Source: Janthinobacterium sp. Marseille (GTDB taxonomy: Bacteria; Pseudomonadota; Gammaproteobacteria; Burkholderiales; Burkholderiaceae_D). From it: DNA of 64,000 nucleotides. The notes under the pieces are model-generated. The model saw only the letters and a list, made by a program, of their open reading frames with translations, was not told the origin of the DNA and did not search any database. The stretch is from NCBI RefSeq assembly GCF_000013625.1, contig NC_009659.1, forward strand, positions 2,604,001-2,668,000, read 5' to 3'. A program made the position numbers and the translations under genes. Below are positions 1-9,092 of this stretch, piece after piece; the first letter of the stretch is position 1; each line of letters begins with the position of its first letter.

Positions 1-317
1 AACACACCGGGACGGTAGTTCTCGATGATGATGTCCGCTTCCAGCGCCAACTGTCGCGCAATTTTTTGTCCGCGTGCATCCTTCAGGTTCAGGGTCAGGC
101 TTTTCTTGTTACGCGCCTGTACCGACCACCACAGCGACGTGCCATCCTTCAGCACCCGCCATTGACGTATCGGGTCGCCGCCATCCGGTGATTCGATCTT
201 GATGACCTCAGCCCCGAATTCCGCCAACATGCGTGAACAAAAAGGCCCGGCGATCAATGTGCCGAGTTCGAGGACTTTAATACCGGCCAATGGACCGGAT
301 GCAGCTTTTTTTTCCAT
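1..317 (-). CDS. CaiB/BaiF-type CoA-transferase, N-terminal part (cut by left edge)
   Basis: Reading from the ATG at 315-317, the first 105 residues begin MEKKAASGPLAGIKVLEL and continue with a GAEVIKIE strand and an IIENYRPGV segment. These are typical of the N-terminus of class III (CaiB/BaiF) CoA-transferases, which move CoA between carboxylic acids through an aspartyl-CoA intermediate. The catalytic Asp (near residue 169 in the family) lies outside the window, so substrate cannot be guessed. The stop of the upstream HD-domain gene is only 5 bp before this start, so the two are probably co-transcribed. Confidence 0.88.
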   Translation of the reverse strand, partial: MEKKAASGPLAGIKVLELGTLIAGPFCSRMLAEFGAEVIKIESPDGGDPIRQWRVLKDGTSLWWSVQARNKKSLTLNLKDARGQKIARQLALEADIIIENYRPGV

Positions 318-322
318 GTTTT

Positions 323-982
323 TTAAGTTCGGTTCAGGGCGCGCAATTCTGCGCCGAGGTTGTGGCGTGCCTGCCCTTCTAGTTCCGCCGCCATCCTGGG
401 GGTATAAAACAAAGCCGGGCGCTGCAGGAAATCTTCGATCACCCGGCTCCGTCCGTGCCGGTAATCCTCACTTGCGACCCATGCGTATTCGGACTGTATG
501 GCCTTGCTGTAGGCCTGGTAAATCTTTTCTTCTGCACCGAGTATCGCCAGGTCCATATCGAGGAATAAGGGCAAATCGATAATCTCCGGCGCAGTCACCG
601 TATGTGTCGCCGTCGCGACGATACATTCCCAGACCGGCGGGATGTGATATTCATCGATATTCATCGCGATCATGGCACAGCGCGCCCACTCTGCACTGCG
701 CTGCTCATTGTCTTTCAGGTGGGTATCGTAGATGACGTCATGGAACCAGATCGCGAACTCGACTGTTTCCATCGAACGTATATGTTCACGCTGCTGCTCG
801 GCACGGCGTAGCAAGGCGGCCACATGCGAGAGATTGTGATAGCTGCGCTGCGGTTCTGAATAATGCCTGAGCAATTCCGCCCACACCGCATCCGCTGCTG
901 CGGCTTCAGCGAAGACAGCAGTTGTCAAAGCCTGCCATTTCTGCTGCAACCATTCCTGATTTTCCGTGGAAGCTGTCAACAT
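323..982 (-). CDS. Predicted metal-dependent HD-superfamily phosphohydrolase (COG4339 type)
   Basis: This 219-residue soluble protein has the motif order of the small HD hydrolases: YHNLSHV near residue 48 supplies an early metal-binding His, and WFHDVIYD near residue 80 is the HD dyad. The conserved block ATATHTV and the acidic FLDMDLAILG (near 140) match the COG4339 family, whose substrates are unknown. No signal peptide or membrane segment is seen. The start is the ATG at 980-982. It lies immediately upstream of the CoA-transferase gene and downstream of recR. Confidence 0.75.
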   Translation of the reverse strand: MLTASTENQEWLQQKWQALTTAVFAEAAAADAVWAELLRHYSEPQRSYHNLSHVAALLRRAEQQREHIRSMETVEFAIWFHDVIYDTHLKDNEQRSAEWARCAMIAMNIDEYHIPPVWECIVATATHTVTAPEIIDLPLFLDMDLAILGAEEKIYQAYSKAIQSEYAWVASEDYRHGRSRVIEDFLQRPALFYTPRMAAELEGQARHNLGAELRALNRT

Positions 983-1034
983 CGCTGATCACTTTCATGA
1001 AAGATGGAGCATCAAGCCGCGGGAGCCGGGTTCT

Positions 1035-1631
1035 TTACGTCGTGCGTCTATCCAGCATCGCACGCGCTATCGTACCGGCGTCTACATATTCCAGTTCGCC
1101 ACCAACCGGCACACCACGCGCCAGGCGGCTGACTTTGAGGCCGCGCGCTTTCAGCGTTTCGCTGATGTAGTGCGCAGTTGCCTCGCCTTCATTCGTAAAA
1201 TTCGTCGCCAGCACTACTTCCTGCACGATGCCGTCGGTAGCACGGCTGATCAATTTTTCGAGATGGATATCCTTGGGGCCTATGCCATCCAGCGGCGACA
1301 GGCGCCCCATCAACACAAAGTACAAACCCTTGAAAGTCAGCGTCTGCTCTATCATCAACTGATCACCCGGCGTTTCGACCACGCACAGCAAGGCCGGGTT
1401 ACGCTCGGCATCGAGGCAGGTTTCGCATACCTCATGCTCGGTGAAGGTATTGCACATCGCACAGTGCTGCACCTTTTCCACCGCCTGCGACAAGGCACGT
1501 CCCAGCATGGCGGCACCATCACGATCGTGCTGCATCAGGTGGTAAGCCATGCGTTGCGCCGATTTCGGGCCGACGCCCGGCAGGCGACGCAGGGCTTCAG
1601 TCAGGAAATCTAGGCTTGACGGTGTTTTCAA
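1035..1631 (-). CDS. recR: Recombination mediator protein RecR
   Basis: 198 residues, the usual length for RecR, which with RecO (and RecF) loads RecA onto SSB-coated gapped DNA. Visible in order: a helix-hairpin-helix ([19 protein letters not shown], residues 15-33), a four-Cys zinc site (C57, C60, C69, C72) and a Toprim domain starting at [10 protein letters not shown], with [17 protein letters not shown] near the C-terminus. The start codon is TTG (1629-1631), and no ATG is available before the conserved HhH. It is the last gene of dnaX-ybaB-recR, 21 bp downstream of ybaB, an order conserved widely in proteobacteria. Confidence 0.97.
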   Translation of the reverse strand: MKTPSSLDFLTEALRRLPGVGPKSAQRMAYHLMQHDRDGAAMLGRALSQAVEKVQHCAMCNTFTEHEVCETCLDAERNPALLCVVETPGDQLMIEQTLTFKGLYFVLMGRLSPLDGIGPKDIHLEKLISRATDGIVQEVVLATNFTNEGEATAHYISETLKARGLKVSRLARGVPVGGELEYVDAGTIARAMLDRRTT

Positions 1632-1652
1632 TGGCTATGCTTCAATACTTGA

Positions 1653-1979
1653 TTAGAACGGCATTTTGAAGCCAGGTGGCAAAGGCATACCTGCCGTCAC
1701 ACCCGACATCTTTTCTTGCGAAGTTGCTTCAGCCTTGCGCACTGCATCGTTGAATGCGGCAGCAACCAAATCTTCCAGCATATCCTTGTCGTCAGCCAGC
1801 AGCGATGGATCGATGGAAACACGTTTCACATCGTTCTTGCATGACATCACGACCTTGACCAGGCCTGCACCGGACTGGCCTTCAACTTCTATCGAAGCCA
1901 ATTGGTCCTGCATCTTTTTCATATTGTCCTGCATTGCTTGCGCCTGCTTCATCAGACCAGCCAATTGGTTTTTCATCAT
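1653..1979 (-). CDS. ybaB: Nucleoid-associated protein, YbaB/EbfC family
   Basis: 108 residues beginning [20 protein letters not shown], with a long amphipathic helix followed by a strand segment ([14 protein letters not shown]) and the C-terminal [16 protein letters not shown] tail seen here as [12 protein letters not shown]. This is the standard YbaB/EbfC profile, a dimeric DNA-binding protein of the nucleoid. An AAGGAG ribosome-binding site lies 7 bases before the first of two adjacent ATGs, which supports the start at 1979. It sits between dnaX (52 bp upstream) and recR. Confidence 0.96.
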   Translation of the reverse strand: MMKNQLAGLMKQAQAMQDNMKKMQDQLASIEVEGQSGAGLVKVVMSCKNDVKRVSIDPSLLADDKDMLEDLVAAAFNDAVRKAEATSQEKMSGVTAGMPLPPGFKMPF

Positions 1980-2031
1980 GATCTTGCTCCTTTAAATAAT
2001 TCGGATTGATGTATGGGATTTACGTCTGCGT

Positions 2032-4053
2032 TTAAACCGGTTTGACCGATCCCGGCACTATGGTGGCACCGAATTCACGCATCAGTTTTTGTACAAAAGG
2101 GTCTTCCTGCATCGATTGTTCCGCTTCGCGCTGACGCTCGGCACGATCAGCAATTGCAGCGGCACTGGCAGTATGTTCGACCGCACCTATAGTGGTTTGC
2201 AAACGCACCGTCTGGCCGAAATGTTCACACAGGACAGCTGTTAACTTTTCCGCACTGCCATTCGCCAGCAAGACATCCACTGCAACCAGCAAGTCGAAGG
2301 TAATCTGCGCGCTTTCCGGCGTTGGCCCGCATTTGAGCAATTCGCTCTGCAGCGCCAGTTGCTGGGCCACGCCACGTACCGGCAGGATGGCGGCCAGTGC
2401 TGGCCAGTTGCCATCCCAGTTCAGGCTTGCTACCGGATGCAACTGGAAAGGACGCGCAACACGCGGTGCTGCAGGTACCGGTGCGGGTGCCGGCGCTGCT
2501 TCTGCTACTGCCGCAGGTTCCGGTTCAGTTTTTTTTTGAGCCACAGGGCTGGAAAATTCTTCAATACCATTGCTGCCGGCAAACGGCGGCTCATCATCCC
2601 ATGGCGGAGCCGGTGCCATATCGATCGCAGGAGAACGATCGGCGACTGCCATCGCCGGGCTTGGTGCCGCAACAGCAGCAGGTGCCGGAGCTGCTACCGG
2701 AGCAGCAGGCGCAACTGGTCGTGCTGCCGGTGCGGGTGCGCCCTTGACGCCGGCACGCGCTGCTTCCAGTGCCGCACGGGCCGGGCTCATCGCTCCCGTT
2801 GGACGTGCCACCGGCGCACTGGTGCTGGCGGCTTGCGGTGCCGCACTCAGGCGTGCCGCCGGTGCGCTGGCAGCGGGTGCCACGGCTGGTGTTGCAGCCG
2901 CCGGACGTGCAGCAGGTGCAGCCGCAGCGACAGGTTTGGCTTCCGCCGGGCCGAAGCCAGGACGGAAGGCCAGCATGCGCAACAGGGTCATCGAAAAACC
3001 GGCGTATTCATCCGGTGCCAATCCCAGTTCATTGCGGCCATGCACGGCAATTTGGTAAAACAGTTGTATCTCTTCCGCATCGAACAAGCCGGCCAGACGC
3101 ATCACATCGGCGTATTCCGGCAAGTCTTCCGGTACTGCGGCCGGCACGGTCTGCGCCAGTGCCACGCGATGCAATAAGGTGCAGAGGTCTTGCAGCGCTG
3201 CGTTATACGACAGGCTGCGTGTCGCCATCTCATCGGCCACAGCCAGCAAGCCTGCGCCATCTTTCTCTGCCAGGGCATCCAGTAAACGAATGAGAAAGCT
3301 TTGATCCAGCGCACCCAGCATGCCCTGCACTGCATCCAGCGTGACCTTGCCGGCCGCATACGCAATCGCCTGGTCAGTCAGCGACAAGGCATCGCGCATC
3401 GAACCGTGCGCACCTTGCGCCAGCAGGCGCAGGGCCGGTGTTTCGAATTCGATATTTTCCTGCCCGAGGATATTGTCCAGGTGCGAGACGATATGGCCGG
3501 GCGGCATTTGTTTCAGGTTGAATTGCAGGCAGCGCGACAACACGGTGACCGGGATTTTTTGCGGGTCGGTGGTCGCGAGGATGAATTTAACGTGTTCCGG
3601 TGGTTCTTCCAGCGTCTTCAGCATCGAGTTGAAGGCGTGGTTGGTGAGCATGTGCACCTCATCGATCATATAGACCTTGAAGCGCGCATTCGACGGTGCG
3701 TACACCGCCTGCTCCAGCAATTGCGCCATTTCATCGACGCCGCGATTGGACGCGGCATCCATCTCTATATAGTCAACGAAACGGCCGGCATCGATCGCCA
3801 CGCAGGCTTCGCATACACCGCAAGGCGTCGAGGTGATGCCGCCATTGCCATCGGGACCGACGCAATTGAAGGATTTGGCCAGGATACGCGAGAGCGTGGT
3901 CTTGCCGACACCGCGGGTACCGGTGAACAAATACGCATGGTGCAGGCGTTGGTTATCCAGTGCATGCGTCAAGGCTCGCACGACGTGCTCCTGCCCGACC
4001 AGAGTGTCGAAGCTTTTCGGACGATATTTACGGGCGAGAACTTGATAAGACAT
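2032..4053 (-). CDS. dnaX: DNA polymerase III subunits gamma/tau
   Basis: 673 residues from MSYQVLARKYRPKSF, the family's conserved start. An in-frame TTG 24 bases upstream is also open but adds non-conserved residues. The clamp-loader ATPase is clear: Walker A GTRGVGKT (45-52), zinc cysteines C64, C78, C81, C84, Walker B DEVHML (131-136) and the SRC sensor motif (173-175). An Ala/Pro-rich linker occupies roughly residues 370-545, and a domain binding the polymerase alpha subunit is expected at the C-terminus. Inside the linker, codons 506-509 contain nine A residues followed in the -1 frame by AAC TGA, so slippage would give a 509-residue gamma form. It is first in dnaX-ybaB-recR. Confidence 0.97.
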   Translation of the reverse strand: MSYQVLARKYRPKSFDTLVGQEHVVRALTHALDNQRLHHAYLFTGTRGVGKTTLSRILAKSFNCVGPDGNGGITSTPCGVCEACVAIDAGRFVDYIEMDAASNRGVDEMAQLLEQAVYAPSNARFKVYMIDEVHMLTNHAFNSMLKTLEEPPEHVKFILATTDPQKIPVTVLSRCLQFNLKQMPPGHIVSHLDNILGQENIEFETPALRLLAQGAHGSMRDALSLTDQAIAYAAGKVTLDAVQGMLGALDQSFLIRLLDALAEKDGAGLLAVADEMATRSLSYNAALQDLCTLLHRVALAQTVPAAVPEDLPEYADVMRLAGLFDAEEIQLFYQIAVHGRNELGLAPDEYAGFSMTLLRMLAFRPGFGPAEAKPVAAAAPAARPAAATPAVAPAASAPAARLSAAPQAASTSAPVARPTGAMSPARAALEAARAGVKGAPAPAARPVAPAAPVAAPAPAAVAAPSPAMAVADRSPAIDMAPAPPWDDEPPFAGSNGIEEFSSPVAQKKTEPEPAAVAEAAPAPAPVPAAPRVARPFQLHPVASLNWDGNWPALAAILPVRGVAQQLALQSELLKCGPTPESAQITFDLLVAVDVLLANGSAEKLTAVLCEHFGQTVRLQTTIGAVEHTASAAAIADRAERQREAEQSMQEDPFVQKLMREFGATIVPGSVKPV
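2524..2538 (-). promoter_or_regulatory. Candidate transcriptional/ribosomal slippage site in dnaX (A9 then -1 UGA)
   Basis: On the coding strand the sequence CAAAAAAAAACTGAA spans codons Gln506-Lys-Lys-Thr-Glu510. The run is nine adenines (2529-2537). A single -1 ribosomal shift, or insertion of one extra A by RNA polymerase, changes the reading to AAA AAC TGA and terminates at once. It falls in the disordered linker between the ATPase core and the alpha-binding region. E. coli makes gamma by -1 frameshifting in dnaX, and Thermus uses an A9 run with transcriptional slippage, so the position and design match known practice. Slippage itself is inferred. Confidence 0.7.
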
Positions 4054-4209
4054 AGGGCCGTTCGTGAATAAGGGCAAACCGCATTTTACCTGACACCGGC
4101 GTCGGATTTACAGTGTTCCTGCTTTCTCGTCGCCGGGTGCGCTATCCCATTGAAAAATCACGCTTTTTATCATGCAAATAAAGGCGGTTTTAGCGGTGGA
4201 AAGCGAAAA

Positions 4210-4237
4210 TTGGCAGAGGAAGCCGTCTGGCTATAGA
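4210..4237 (+). promoter_or_regulatory. Candidate sigma-70 promoter of aidB
   Basis: TTGGCA (4210-4215) and TATAGA (4232-4237) are separated by 16 bases, about 50 bp before the aidB start. The match to the consensus is 5/6 and 4/6. No Ada-box-like inverted element was recognised. Confidence 0.5.
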
Positions 4238-4287
4238 CTGAAGCCTCCATACGCACTTCCGCAATACCCAGTATCAAGGAGCGCATC

Positions 4288-5931
4288 ATGCAATGGACTA
4301 CCCATGAAGTCAGCAACCAGGTTCCGGAGCTGCTTGACTACAACCTGTTCAGCTGCGATAGCGTGCTGGTCACGGCGATAAAAAACAGTGCCGCCAGTTG
4401 GTATGCACCGGAGCTGGCGGCTTTGGGCGCCGCACTCGGCACACGGGAAACATTGCAACTGGGCCAACTTGCCAACCAGCATTTGCCGGAACTGCAAACC
4501 CATGATCGTTTTGGCAATCGCATAGACCGCGTCGACTTCCATCCCAGCTGGCATCAGCTGCTGGCCATGCAAAGACGCGCCAGCCTGCATGCGCTACCGT
4601 GGTCGCAGCCGCGGGCCGGAGCCCATATCGCACGCACCGCGGCCTACTATCTGCAGGCGCAGGTCGAGTCAGGTTCGCTCTGCCCTGTCACCATGACTTT
4701 CGCCGCCATTCCCTTGCTGCAACAGGAACCGGCACTGTTTGCCACGCTGAAAGACAAACTATTTTCAACCGGGCATGACGAGCGCGACTTGCCCTTGCCT
4801 GACAAGGCTTCGATGCTGGTCGGCATGGGCATGACAGAGAAACAGGGTGGTTCCGATGTACGCAGCAATACCACCGTCGCGCGTCCGCTGGAAAGCGCAG
4901 GTCGCGGCCAGCCTTATGCATTGACCGGACACAAATGGTTTTTTTCCGCACCGATGTGCGATGCGCACCTGGTACTGGCGCGTACCGAAGCCGGGCTGTC
5001 CTGTTTCTTCGTGCCGCGCTGGCGACCGGATGGCAGCAAGAATGCGATCCTGATCCAGCGCCTGAAAGACAAGTTGGGCAATCGCTCCAATTCGAGCAGC
5101 GAAGTCGAATTCCAGGATGCATATGGTGTGATGGTCGGCGAAGACGGGCGCGGCATTCCCACCATTATCGAAATGGCCAACCATACCCGGCTCGATTGCG
5201 TAATAGGCAGCACCGGCCTGATGCGCAATGCACTGGTGCAGGCGATCCACCATGCGCGGCATCGCCATGCATTCGGCTTGCCATTGGCAGAACAAGCATT
5301 GATGCAAAACGTGCTGGCTGACCTCGCACTGGAAAGCGAAGCCGCGACGCGCCTGATGCTGCGCCTGGCGCAAGCAGCCGAAGCGATTGACGATCCGGTC
5401 GAACGTGCATGGCGACGGGTGGTGACACCCGCCGCCAAATTCTGGATTTGCAAACGCGCACTGGAGTTTACAGGTGAATGCATGGAAGTCTGGGGCGGCA
5501 ACGGTTACGTGGAGAACGCGCCGATGGCGCGCATGTATCGTGAAGCGCCGGTTAATTCGATCTGGGAAGGTTCAGGCAATGTGATGTGCCTGGATGTCTT
5601 GCGCGCGATTGCCAAAGAGGCGGATGCCTTCAAGCTGTTGCTGGACGCATTGCTGGATATTGCCAAGGAAGACAAGGGCTTGCGCGAACTGATTGCGGAA
5701 TTACGCACCGACCTTGCGCTACCTGCGACTCAGCAAGAGATGCAGGCACGACGTTTTACGCAACGCCTGGTACTGGTCGCGCAAAGTTGCCTGATGCTGC
5801 AGGCAGCTCCGGCGAATATCGCCGATGCCTTTATCAGCAGCCGCCTCGATGCAGAAAGCGGCCGCGTGTATGGCACGCTGGCCGCACCACTCGCGGCAAA
5901 AGAAATACTTGAACGCGCATGGCCGCTATAG
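4288..5931 (+). CDS. aidB: AidB-type acyl-CoA dehydrogenase family flavoprotein
   Basis: 547 residues, near the roughly 540 of E. coli AidB. The AidB-specific motif MTEKQGGSDVRSNTT is present near residue 180, with the acyl-CoA dehydrogenase FAD-binding core (TGHKWFFSAPMCDAHLVLART) and a C-terminal helical domain containing TGECMEVWGGNGYVENAPMAR and INSIWEGSGN-like NSIWEGSGNVMCLDVLRA. AidB proteins are DNA-binding flavoproteins linked to alkylation-damage response; their true substrate is unsettled. AAGGAG lies 7 bases before the ATG. It is divergent from dnaX and convergent with the RND gene, with only 3 bp between the two stops. Confidence 0.92.
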   Translation: MQWTTHEVSNQVPELLDYNLFSCDSVLVTAIKNSAASWYAPELAALGAALGTRETLQLGQLANQHLPELQTHDRFGNRIDRVDFHPSWHQLLAMQRRASLHALPWSQPRAGAHIARTAAYYLQAQVESGSLCPVTMTFAAIPLLQQEPALFATLKDKLFSTGHDERDLPLPDKASMLVGMGMTEKQGGSDVRSNTTVARPLESAGRGQPYALTGHKWFFSAPMCDAHLVLARTEAGLSCFFVPRWRPDGSKNAILIQRLKDKLGNRSNSSSEVEFQDAYGVMVGEDGRGIPTIIEMANHTRLDCVIGSTGLMRNALVQAIHHARHRHAFGLPLAEQALMQNVLADLALESEAATRLMLRLAQAAEAIDDPVERAWRRVVTPAAKFWICKRALEFTGECMEVWGGNGYVENAPMARMYREAPVNSIWEGSGNVMCLDVLRAIAKEADAFKLLLDALLDIAKEDKGLRELIAELRTDLALPATQQEMQARRFTQRLVLVAQSCLMLQAAPANIADAFISSRLDAESGRVYGTLAAPLAAKEILERAWPL

Positions 5932-5934
5932 CAA

Positions 5935-8900
5935 TCAGCGCGCCGCCAACTCCTGCTCAGGCGTAATCTGCAAAGGACCGTCGCCGCTGAAGCGATCAAA
6001 GAAGAGATAGATCACCGGTGTAATGAATAGCGTAATCACTTGCGATACCATCAGGCCGCCGACCACGGCCAGGCCCAGCGGCTGGCGCAATTCGGCACCG
6101 GCACCCAGCCCCAGCGCGATCGGCAAGGCACCGACTGCCGCCGCCATCGTCGTCATCATGATCGGTCGGAAGCGCAGGATACAGGCGGAACGTATTGCTT
6201 CGGCCGGCGTCATGCCCTGATTGCGTTGCGCCTCCAGTGCGAAGTCGATCATCATGATCGCATTCTTCTTGACCAGGCCGACCAGCAGCAGGATGCCGAT
6301 AGTCGCGATCATCGTCAATTCAAAGCCGAAGATACGCAGCGTCAGCAAAGCACCGACTGCCGCCGATGGCAAACCGGCCAGAATCGTGATCGGGTGGATA
6401 TAGCTTTCATACAGCACACCGAGCAGGATATAAATCACGACGATAGCCAGCAAGAGCAAGGCCACCTGGCTCCCCTGCGAAGATTGGAACACCGCGGCAT
6501 CACCGGCATACGAAGTAATGACGCTGGACGGCAATTCAATCTGGCTCCGGATCTGGTCGATCTTGCCGGTCGCTTCACCGAGCGGCACACCGGGCGCGAG
6601 GTTGAAGGAAATCGTCACCGCCTGCAACTGGCCCTGGTGGTTGACCGAGATCGGCCCGGCCGTACGTTCCACTGTCGCCAGGCTGAGCAAAGGCACCAGC
6701 ACGCCGGTTTTGGCGCGCAGGTAAATCTTATTCAGGTCGGCTTCATCCTGTTGCCCGACATTCATGTCTTGCATGATGACGAAGTAACTATTATTACTGG
6801 TGTAAATCGTCGAGATCTGGCGATCGCCATAGGCGCTGTATAAAGCGGTACGGATATCCTGGATGGTGACGCCGGCTTCATTCGCCCGATCCCGGTTGAT
6901 GTTTACAACCGCTTGCAAACCCTTGAGCTGGGAATCGCTGGTGACGTCGATGAATGCCCGGTCAGCGCGCATGCGCGCCTGCATTTTTTCCGCCCAGTCA
7001 TTCAACTCATCCGGACGCACACTCTGCAATACGTATTGATACTGGCTCTTGCTGCTGCGGCCGCCAAGGCGCAAGTTTTGCACCGGCGTCATATACACCG
7101 ACAAGCCGGGAATACCGCTAACATTGCGGCGCAAGTCGCGCAAGACCTTATCCATGGATTCGCGTTCGCTGCGCGGCTTGAGGCCGATAAACATATTGCC
7201 GACATTGCTGTCGCGCGTGCGTGAGGTGGTGGTCGCCACATTCGGATCGTTTTGCACGATTTCGGCCGCCGCCGACACCAGTTTTACCATGGTCGGGTAG
7301 GACGCATCTTCCGGTCCTTCTATCGTCACGCTGATCTGGCCGATATCTTCTGTCGGGAAGAAACCTTTCGGTATCGTGATAAACAATATCGCGGTCAGCA
7401 AGAAAGTGCCGACCGCCAGCAAGAGGATGCTTTTACGATGGCTAAGTGACCAGTCGAGGCCGCGCGTATAGCCATGCAGGACACGATTGAAGAGCTTTTC
7501 AAATGAGCGGCTCAGCCAGTTTTCCTTTTCATGCTCGGCCGGCGACTCATGCTTAAGGAAGCGGCTGCACAACATCGGTACCAGCGTCAGCGACATCACT
7601 GCCGACACCATCACCGCCAGTGAGACGACAGCGGCGAATTCATAGAACAGCAATCCGATCACGCCCGGCATGAAGAAGATAGGAATGAATACCGCGACCA
7701 GTGAAATCGAAATCGAAATAATCGTAAAGCTGACTTCGCGCGAGCCCTTGAGTGCGGCGGCCAGCGGCTCCATCCCGTCTTCGATATGACGGACGATATT
7801 TTCCAGCATGACAATCGCATCATCGACCACCAGCCCCACTGCAATCGTGATGCCGAGCAGCGAAATATTATCGAGGCTATAGCCGAGCCAATACATCAAG
7901 GCGAAACAGCCGATCAATGAAATCGGCAGCGACAGGACCGGAATCAGCGTCGCCGACAAACGCTTGAGGAAGAGGAAGATCACCAGCACCACCAGCGCGA
8001 TGGTCAGCAGCAAGGTCAGCTTCACATCATGGATCGCTTCACGAATGGAAACCGAGCGATCATTCAAAACCTGCACATTGATCGACGCCGGCATCTGGTC
8101 CTTGAATTGCGGCAAGGTCTGCTTCACCGCATCAACCACTGCCACCGTATTCGCATTCGGCTGGCGCTGTACCGCCAGCACGATGGACGGTTCGCCATTC
8201 ACCCAGCTGCCGCTTTTGGTCGACTCGACACTGTCTTCAACCACCGCCACATCATTGAGGCGCGTGGTCTGGCCGTTACGGCTGCTGATGACCAGATTGC
8301 TGAAGGCTTCTGCATTACGCAACTGCTTGTTGGCTTGCAGGGTCAGGGTCTGCCGCGTACCGTCCAGCACCCCGACCGGCGAATTCGCATTCGCGGCGCG
8401 CAGTGCCAATGCAACTTCATCCAGTGTCATATTGCGTGCCGCCAATTCATCCGGCTTGACCTTGACGCGCACCGCAAAGCGACGCTGCCCGTAGACCTGC
8501 ACTTGCGCCACGCCATTGATGGTCGACAGTGATGGCGAAATCAGGTTTTCCGCATAGTCATTCAACTCGGACAGGGACAGCGAAGGTGAAGTCAGCGCCA
8601 GCAAGAGGATAGCTGCATCAGCCGGATTGACCTTGCGGTAGGCCGGCAAGGCCGTCATTTCTATCGGCAGGCTGCGTTGCGCACGCAAGAGCGCCGCCTG
8701 CACGTCGACCGCAGCAGCATCGATATCGCGGTTCTGGTCAAACTCCAGCGTGATCGAGGTATTGCCCAGCGTGCTGCTGGAACTGATGGTCGAGAGACCG
8801 GCGATGGTCGAGAATTGTTTTTCCAGCGTGGTGGCGACCGAAGCCGCCATCACTTCGGGACTGGCGCCGGGCAAGGACCCGGTAACGTTGATGACCGGCG

Positions 8901-9024
8901 TGTCGTAGCTCGGCAGCGCCGCGATCGGCAATTTGAAATAACAGAAAGCGCCGAGCACGACCACTGCGATCGAGAGCAACACAGTCATGACTGGCCGGCG
9001 TATGCAAAGTTCGGAAATATTCAC
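5935..9024 (-). CDS. RND-family inner-membrane efflux transporter (MdtB/MdtC-like)
   Basis: 1029 residues, the typical size of a hydrophobe/amphiphile efflux RND pump. The N-terminus MNISELCIRRPVMTVLL with the porter region GSLPGASPEVMAASVATTLE is characteristic. TM4 carries the proton-relay aspartates (GLVVDDAIVMLENIVRH) and the C-terminal half contains GLVKKNAIMMIDFALEAQR, a motif of the MdtB/MdtC branch. It should pump drugs or other amphiphiles using the proton gradient together with an adaptor and an outer-membrane channel. Only one RND subunit is encoded here, and no outer-membrane factor is near. The start codon is GTG. It is the second gene after the adaptor (68 bp gap). Confidence 0.93.
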   Translation of the reverse strand: MNISELCIRRPVMTVLLSIAVVVLGAFCYFKLPIAALPSYDTPVINVTGSLPGASPEVMAASVATTLEKQFSTIAGLSTISSSSTLGNTSITLEFDQNRDIDAAAVDVQAALLRAQRSLPIEMTALPAYRKVNPADAAILLLALTSPSLSLSELNDYAENLISPSLSTINGVAQVQVYGQRRFAVRVKVKPDELAARNMTLDEVALALRAANANSPVGVLDGTRQTLTLQANKQLRNAEAFSNLVISSRNGQTTRLNDVAVVEDSVESTKSGSWVNGEPSIVLAVQRQPNANTVAVVDAVKQTLPQFKDQMPASINVQVLNDRSVSIREAIHDVKLTLLLTIALVVLVIFLFLKRLSATLIPVLSLPISLIGCFALMYWLGYSLDNISLLGITIAVGLVVDDAIVMLENIVRHIEDGMEPLAAALKGSREVSFTIISISISLVAVFIPIFFMPGVIGLLFYEFAAVVSLAVMVSAVMSLTLVPMLCSRFLKHESPAEHEKENWLSRSFEKLFNRVLHGYTRGLDWSLSHRKSILLLAVGTFLLTAILFITIPKGFFPTEDIGQISVTIEGPEDASYPTMVKLVSAAAEIVQNDPNVATTTSRTRDSNVGNMFIGLKPRSERESMDKVLRDLRRNVSGIPGLSVYMTPVQNLRLGGRSSKSQYQYVLQSVRPDELNDWAEKMQARMRADRAFIDVTSDSQLKGLQAVVNINRDRANEAGVTIQDIRTALYSAYGDRQISTIYTSNNSYFVIMQDMNVGQQDEADLNKIYLRAKTGVLVPLLSLATVERTAGPISVNHQGQLQAVTISFNLAPGVPLGEATGKIDQIRSQIELPSSVITSYAGDAAVFQSSQGSQVALLLLAIVVIYILLGVLYESYIHPITILAGLPSAAVGALLTLRIFGFELTMIATIGILLLVGLVKKNAIMMIDFALEAQRNQGMTPAEAIRSACILRFRPIMMTTMAAAVGALPIALGLGAGAELRQPLGLAVVGGLMVSQVITLFITPVIYLFFDRFSGDGPLQITPEQELAAR

Positions 9025-9092
9025 TATGTATTTTGCCCAGGCAAAGTCATGGGGTGTAGGGATGCGCTATATGCTTAAAATCAGCCTGCAAA

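Noticed and set aside
4054..4077. Earlier TTG start for dnaX
   Set aside because: It adds eight residues not found in the family, whose conserved N-terminus is MSYQVLARKYRP.
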